A stretch of 9,406 nt of DNA from Actinomycetota bacterium (lineage in GTDB: Bacteria > Actinomycetota > Acidimicrobiia > Spongiisociales > ZC4RG35). The notes under the pieces are model-generated. The model did not search any database. It saw only the letters and a program-made list of their open reading frames with translations, and was not told where the DNA came from. Every line of letters begins with the position of its first letter. Within the stretch, counting starts at the first letter, position 1. The stretch is taken from the NCBI GenBank assembly GCA_022615295.1, contig JAKEHF010000097.1:1-9406 (forward strand). Direction: 5' to 3'. The translations under genes were made by a program, and so were the position numbers. Positions 6,294-9,406 of the stretch are shown piece by piece.

Positions 6294-6327
6294 TCCCTAG
6301 GGACCCACTCCAACATAGAGTTGGGTT
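6294..6327 (+). promoter_or_regulatory. trxA-cwlM gap: palindrome, short hairpin and candidate leaderless -10 for cwlM
   Basis: TCCCTAGGGA (6294-6303) is a perfect 10-bp palindrome. CCAAC (6310-6314) can pair with GTTGG (6320-6324) around ATAGA. TAGAGT (6316-6321) fits TANNNT and is followed by six bases and the cwlM ATG at 6328. A TTGACT hexamer (6289-6294) overlaps the trxA stop but lies 21 bp from TAGAGT, too far for a standard -35. There is no Shine-Dalgarno for cwlM, so a leaderless transcript is plausible. The hairpin is too weak, and lacks the U-run, to be a terminator. Confidence 0.4.
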
Positions 6328-7296
6328 ATGCGTCTCTACCGTCACGGTGACGTCGGTTCGGCAGTCCGTGACATCCAGGCTCGTCTCGAGGCCCTCGGGT
6401 TCGAGTCGACACCCGACCTCAAGGGGACCTTCGGTGAGGGCACCCGTGAGGCGGTGACCCGTTTCCAGACGGCGAAGGGAATCGATGTCGACGGGGTGGT
6501 CGGTCCCGACACCTGGCGGTCCCTGTACGAGGCCGGATATCGACTCGGGGACCGTCTCGTTTTTCTCCGGCGACCGATGATGCGGGGCGGGGACATTGCG
6601 GACCTCCAATCCCATCTCAGCTCTCTCGGCTTCGACTGTGGCAAGGTCGACGGGATCTTCGGGCCCCGCACCGAGGCGGCCATCATCGACTTCCAGCACA
6701 ACCGAGGCCTGGCAGAAGATGGAAGGGTCGGGCCCGAGGTCATAACCGAGATGCGTTTGGTGACCCGTGGGGTGCTCAACAACGGTCGTCAGGCGATCAG
6801 GGAGCGGGAGTGGCTCCGTGGTCTGACCCCGACACTGGCCGGTGCCAAGGTTTTTCTCGATGCCGGCTGTCGGGACACCGACGAGGCCTGTCAGTCGTGG
6901 GAGGCGGTCTCGGCGGCCGCGCAGGCGATAAAGGAGGCCGGGGGTCTCCCCCTGATGTCACGTAGCGAGGACACCCGAACCACCGAGAGGGTGCGGGCAC
7001 AACGCGCCAACAGGCTCGGCGCCGATGTCATCGTCGCCTTCCGGGTCGGTGGTGACGTGGAGGACCAGGTGCACTATTTCGCATCCGAGCACAGCAGGTC
7101 CGAGGCCGGTGAGGAGCTGGCCGCGGCCCTGGCCGCCAGTATCGGTGGCCGTGTCGTCGGTCGTGCCGGCGTCATGTTGACCGAGACCCGAGCGCCGGCG
7201 GCGGTCGTGGCCCACCGCGTCCTCGACGAGAAGCTGGGTCTGGGGGTCGTCGAGGCTCTCGACAACTTCTTCAGACTGGTGGCCACTAGGCCATGA
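6328..7296 (+). CDS. cwlM: CwlM-like peptidoglycan-synthesis regulator (pseudo N-acetylmuramoyl-L-alanine amidase)
   Basis: A 322-residue protein. It has two PG_binding_1 domains (about 7-66, with LGF......FGEGTREAV..FQ..KGI..DGVVGPDTW; and 84-143, with DGIFGPRTEAAIIDFQ...GL..DGRVGPE), followed by an Amidase_3-type domain (about 173-318). No signal peptide is present, which agrees with cytoplasmic CwlM. The amidase metal site looks destroyed: the usual DPGHGG reads DAGCRD (178-183), the SIHAN strand reads AFRVG (237-241), and the C-terminal catalytic Glu region reads VVAHRVL (293-299). In mycobacteria CwlM is an essential PknB substrate that activates MurA and contacts the MurJ/FhaA system, and it sits in this same place after trxC. 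A regulatory rather than hydrolytic role is therefore inferred. Its last 11 nt overlap the end of parB. Confidence 0.88.
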   Translation: MRLYRHGDVGSAVRDIQARLEALGFESTPDLKGTFGEGTREAVTRFQTAKGIDVDGVVGPDTWRSLYEAGYRLGDRLVFLRRPMMRGGDIADLQSHLSSLGFDCGKVDGIFGPRTEAAIIDFQHNRGLAEDGRVGPEVITEMRLVTRGVLNNGRQAIREREWLRGLTPTLAGAKVFLDAGCRDTDEACQSWEAVSAAAQAIKEAGGLPLMSRSEDTRTTERVRAQRANRLGADVIVAFRVGGDVEDQVHYFASEHSRSEAGEELAAALAASIGGRVVGRAGVMLTETRAPAAVVAHRVLDEKLGLGVVEALDNFFRLVATRP

Positions 7297-8134
7297 GCCG
7301 ATAGAGACGCTCCAGCTCGGCGATCGACCCGAACCGGATCTCCACCCTTCCCTTCTCATTGCGATAGGTGATCTTCACCTTGGCCCCGAGATGCTCCCCG
7401 AGCCGCTTCTCGAGCTCGATGATCTCCACGGGCCGCAGCTTCCGGATGGTGGTGGCCTTCGGGGTCATCTCCTTGCGGGCCCGCACCGCATCCTCCACCT
7501 GACGGACCGACCATCCCTCCGCCGCGGCTCGCTCGGCGAGATGGATGGCGTAACGAGAATCCTCGACACCGAGGAGGGCCCTGGCGTGACCGGCGCTCAG
7601 TGTCCCCCCGTCGACCATCGCCTGGATGGGCCCGGGCAGTTGGAGGAGACGAAGGGTGTTGGCCACCGCCGACCGGGACCGTCCCACCCGATCGGCGACC
7701 TTCTCCTGGGTCATACCATAATCTTCCAGGAGTTGGCGGTAGGCGTGGGCTTCCTCCAACGGGGTCAGATCCTCCCGTTGCAGATTCTCGACGAGTGCCG
7801 AGACCAACGTGGTCTCTCCGGTGCTCCCCCGAACCACCGCCGGGATGGTGCCCAGACCGGCCTTTCTCGCCGCCCGCCATCGTCGCTCTCCCGCCACCAG
7901 GAAATAGACATCCCCTTCCCCGGGGGTCACCAACACCGGTTGCAGGATCCCCACCTCCCGGATCGAGTTGGTCAACTCCTCGAGGGCGGTGTCATCGAAA
8001 CGGCTCCGTGGTTGGGCCGGATTGGGTTTGATCCTCTCCACGGGGAGATGGAGGAACTCGGTCTCCGTCGTCGTCTCCACCGACGGGATCAGGGCCTCGA
8101 GCCCCCTACCCAAACCACTCTTTCGGGTGGTCAT
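7286..8134 (-). CDS. parB: Chromosome partitioning protein ParB (CTP-dependent clamp)
   Basis: A 282-residue protein that binds parS and spreads as a CTP-gated clamp, working with ParA in origin segregation. It starts with the conserved ParA-contact motif SGLGRGLEALI (6-16). The ParB/Srx CTPase domain has KPNPAQPR (36-43), GILQPVLV (62-69), GERRWRA (82-88) and the ENLQR motif (116-120). A helix-turn-helix (about 142-164, TQEKVADRVGRSRSAVANTL) and a C-terminal dimerisation segment (235-282) follow. AAGGAGG lies 7 nt before the ATG at 8134, inside the last codons of parA. The parA stop and parB start share one base (TGATG). It is convergent with cwlM, whose stop lies 11 nt inside this gene. Confidence 0.97.
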   Translation of the reverse strand: MTTRKSGLGRGLEALIPSVETTTETEFLHLPVERIKPNPAQPRSRFDDTALEELTNSIREVGILQPVLVTPGEGDVYFLVAGERRWRAARKAGLGTIPAVVRGSTGETTLVSALVENLQREDLTPLEEAHAYRQLLEDYGMTQEKVADRVGRSRSAVANTLRLLQLPGPIQAMVDGGTLSAGHARALLGVEDSRYAIHLAERAAAEGWSVRQVEDAVRARKEMTPKATTIRKLRPVEIIELEKRLGEHLGAKVKITYRNEKGRVEIRFGSIAELERLYRLMA

Positions 8135-8907
8135 CAGACATCCTCCTTATGACGTTTCACGAACTCCCTGCCCAGATGGCGATAGGCGATGGCTCCCCGA
8201 CTCATCGGATCAAAGGCTTCGATGGGCTCACCATACGAAGGCGCCTCGGAGAGACGGACCGAGCGGGGGATGACGGTGTTGTAGGCGAGATCACCAAAGT
8301 ACTCACGGACCTGTTCCGCCACGTCCCTGGAGAGTTTGGTACGACCGTCGTACATGGTGAGCACCACACCCCCAACCTTCAACTTCGGGTTGAGGTTTGA
8401 GGTGACCAACTGTATGTTTCGCAGAAGTTGGGTGAGACCTTCCAGGGCGTAGTACTCACATTGGATCGGTATGACGACCTCATCGGCGGCGGTGAGGGCG
8501 TTTACGGTGAGAAGACCAAGGGAGGGGGGACAGTCGATGAAGACAAACTCATAGTCGCCACCGGTGCTATGGATGGCATTCTTGAGCCGATTCTCCCGGG
8601 AGAACACCGAGACCAGCTCGATCTCGGCACCGGCGAGATCGATGGTGGCCGGGACCACGAACAGATTCCGCACCGAGGTGGGCTCGATGGCGTCCTCCAG
8701 GGAGAACTCCTTTAGAAGCACGTCATAGACCGAGATCTCGATACCACCACGTTCGATACCCAAACCACTGGAGGCGTTCCCTTGGGGGTCGAGATCGATG
8801 AGGAGTACCCGATGGTCATGGAGGGCCAGGGTGGCGGCGAGATTGATCGCGGTGGTCGACTTGCCCACACCGCCCTTCTGATTGGCCAGGGCGACGATGC
8901 TGGTCAT
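8134..8907 (-). CDS. parA: Chromosome partitioning ATPase ParA (Soj type)
   Basis: A 257-residue chromosomal ParA. It has the deviant Walker A KGGVGKST (11-18), LLIDLDPQGNAS (35-46), Walker B FVFIDCPPSLGLL (121-133), the switch-region IPIQCEYYALEGL (147-159) and VIPRSVRLSEAPSYG (212-226), all typical of Soj proteins. It forms ATP sandwich dimers on the nucleoid and moves ParB-parS complexes. The ATG at 8907 overlaps the rsmG stop as ATGA (8907-8904), which fixes the start. The longer open frame up to 9048 runs inside rsmG and adds unrelated residues. No Shine-Dalgarno is seen, so translation is probably coupled to rsmG. Confidence 0.97.
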   Translation of the reverse strand: MTSIVALANQKGGVGKSTTAINLAATLALHDHRVLLIDLDPQGNASSGLGIERGGIEISVYDVLLKEFSLEDAIEPTSVRNLFVVPATIDLAGAEIELVSVFSRENRLKNAIHSTGGDYEFVFIDCPPSLGLLTVNALTAADEVVIPIQCEYYALEGLTQLLRNIQLVTSNLNPKLKVGGVVLTMYDGRTKLSRDVAEQVREYFGDLAYNTVIPRSVRLSEAPSYGEPIEAFDPMSRGAIAYRHLGREFVKRHKEDV

Positions 8908-9149
8908 GATCGTCGCATCATAAGGAGCCAGACCCGCCGATCCATGAAATCGATCTCGATGATCTCCCACGGGGGATCCAACCGTGGTGGTTCGATCCAG
9001 GACCCGGCGACGATGATCCTCCCCTGTGCACCCAAACGGGGGAGACAATAGCGTGCCAGTGTCTCCGGGGGAAGACTGGCCCGGGTCACCATCACATCGG
9101 TGGTCCCCCGGATCCTGCGGATGTCATCCTCGATCACCACCACATTGTC
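8904..9149 (-). pseudogene. rsmG: RsmG (GidB) 16S rRNA G527 methyltransferase, C-terminal fragment cut at a sequence junction
   Basis: The minus-strand frame ending with TGA at 8906-8904 gives about 81 residues that fit the end of RsmG. GTTDVMVTRASLPPETLARY corresponds to the conserved 'YDvvtaRAva-l--L' segment, and LPRLGAQGRIIVAGS to the following 'PllkpgG-lva-kG' strand. The parA neighbour with ATGA overlap is the usual rsmG-parA-parB order. The N-terminal two thirds, with the SAM-binding glycine loop, are missing: upstream of about 9147-9165 the same frame becomes unrelated sequence lying antisense to a HupE/UreJ-like gene. The fragment is labelled broken because of this. If the junction is an assembly artefact, the native gene is probably intact. 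RsmG methylates N7 of G527. Confidence 0.72.
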
Positions 9150-9152
9150 GAT

Positions 9153-9406
9153 TTCGAGCGGGACTGGACGGCGAGCGGGCTTGGCCAGGCGCGGATGGCC
9201 GCGGCCTTCATGCGCCACGGGATCACTCACATCCTCGGCGGCTACGATCACCTGCTCTTTGTCGGCGCATTGGTGCTGGCGGTCGTGAGCCTTTGGGATT
9301 TGATCAAAGTGATCAGCGCCTTCACGCTTGCCCACACGCTCACGCTCGCCCTGGCGGCGTTCGACCTTATCCGGCTGCCGGCCGCCATCGTCGAGCCCAT
9401 GATCGC
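9153..9406 (+). CDS. HupE/UreJ-family membrane protein fragment (both ends missing)
   Basis: The plus-strand frame whose codons start at 9153, 9156 and so on runs open to the window end. It encodes DWTASGLGQARMAAAFMRHG (9162-9221), then GITHILGGYDHLLFVGALVL (9219-9278), ISAFTLAHTLTLALAAFDLI (9312-9371) and RLPAAIVEPMI. The GxxHIxxGxDHLLF and FTxAHTxTLALA histidine motifs and alternating hydrophobic helices are characteristic of HupE/UreJ_2-type proteins, polytopic inner-membrane proteins linked in some members to nickel or cobalt uptake. Those proteins normally have a long N-terminal extracytoplasmic region, which is absent: upstream is antisense rsmG. The ATG at 9195 lies mid-domain and is unlikely to be the native start. 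The gene is foreign to this locus, through either rearrangement or a chimeric join. Confidence 0.72.

Noticed and set aside
6310..6324. CCAAC/GTTGG hairpin after trxA as a terminator
   Set aside because: The stem is only 5 bp and has no U-run; it lies immediately before the cwlM start and overlaps the candidate -10.
7391..8152. 253-codon plus-strand open frame opposite parB
   Set aside because: Composition typical of an antisense high-GC frame; parB on the other strand is complete and conserved.
8154..8161. GTTTCACG, half of the parS consensus (TGTTTCACGTGAAACA), in the 3' end of parA
   Set aside because: Only one half-site matches; the other half is unrelated. It encodes ordinary parA residues. 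No full parS was found in the window.
8908..9048. N-terminal extension of parA to the upstream start at 9048
   Set aside because: The extra residues lie inside rsmG in another frame and do not resemble ParA, while the ATG at 8907 gives a standard Soj N-terminus and an ATGA overlap.

Overview
The window is a dense, GC-rich, almost intergene-free stretch of an actinobacterial chromosome, probably of Acidimicrobiia or a related deep branch (the lineage is inferred from gene content, not measured). The core order is MviN-type pseudokinase protein, ECF sigma factor, anti-sigma factor, (small membrane protein), trxB, trxA, cwlM-like, then convergent parB, parA and the end of rsmG. This closely matches the origin-proximal M. 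tuberculosis order Rv3910 (mviN), sigM, Rv3912, trxB2, trxC, cwlM, Rv3916c, parB, parA, gid. A Rv3916c counterpart is absent here, and a two-helix membrane protein sits between the anti-sigma gene and trxB.

Layout. At 1-397 (minus) is the start of a PilT-like twitching ATPase, cut just before its Walker A motif. At 436-1440 (minus) is a class II HDAC/AcuC-type zinc deacetylase. Divergent from it, with at most 17 bp between the start codons, is a GNAT acetyltransferase (1458-2186). Then come a stand-alone pseudokinase/TM/discoidin-like protein (2196-3470), a SigM-like ECF sigma factor overlapping it by 4 nt (3467-4015), its membrane anti-sigma partner (4034-4711), a small membrane protein (4741-5010), thioredoxin reductase (5017-5967), thioredoxin (5972-6292) and a CwlM-like pseudo-amidase (6328-7296). 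The 3' end of cwlM overlaps that of parB (7286-8134, minus) by 11 nt. parB and parA (8134-8907, minus) share one nucleotide, and parA and rsmG overlap by 4 nt.

How the genes fit together. The plus-strand run joins envelope-stress regulation (sigma and anti-sigma), cytoplasmic disulfide reduction (TrxB/TrxA) and control of peptidoglycan precursor supply (MviN-type pseudokinase and CwlM). The minus-strand run is chromosome segregation (ParAB) plus 16S rRNA methylation (RsmG). The main departures from the textbook cluster are that the MviN regulatory half is a separate gene with no flippase domain next to it, and that the CwlM amidase fold has lost all its recognisable zinc ligands.

At about 9147-9165 the rsmG reading frame stops making sense and an unrelated, oppositely oriented HupE/UreJ-family membrane protein fragment runs to the window end. 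Both genes are truncated at the same point, so this is either a genuine rearrangement or, more likely, a chimeric assembly join. I found no CRISPR array, transposon, tRNA, rRNA or convincing intrinsic terminator. No stretch longer than about 40 bp lacks a gene.
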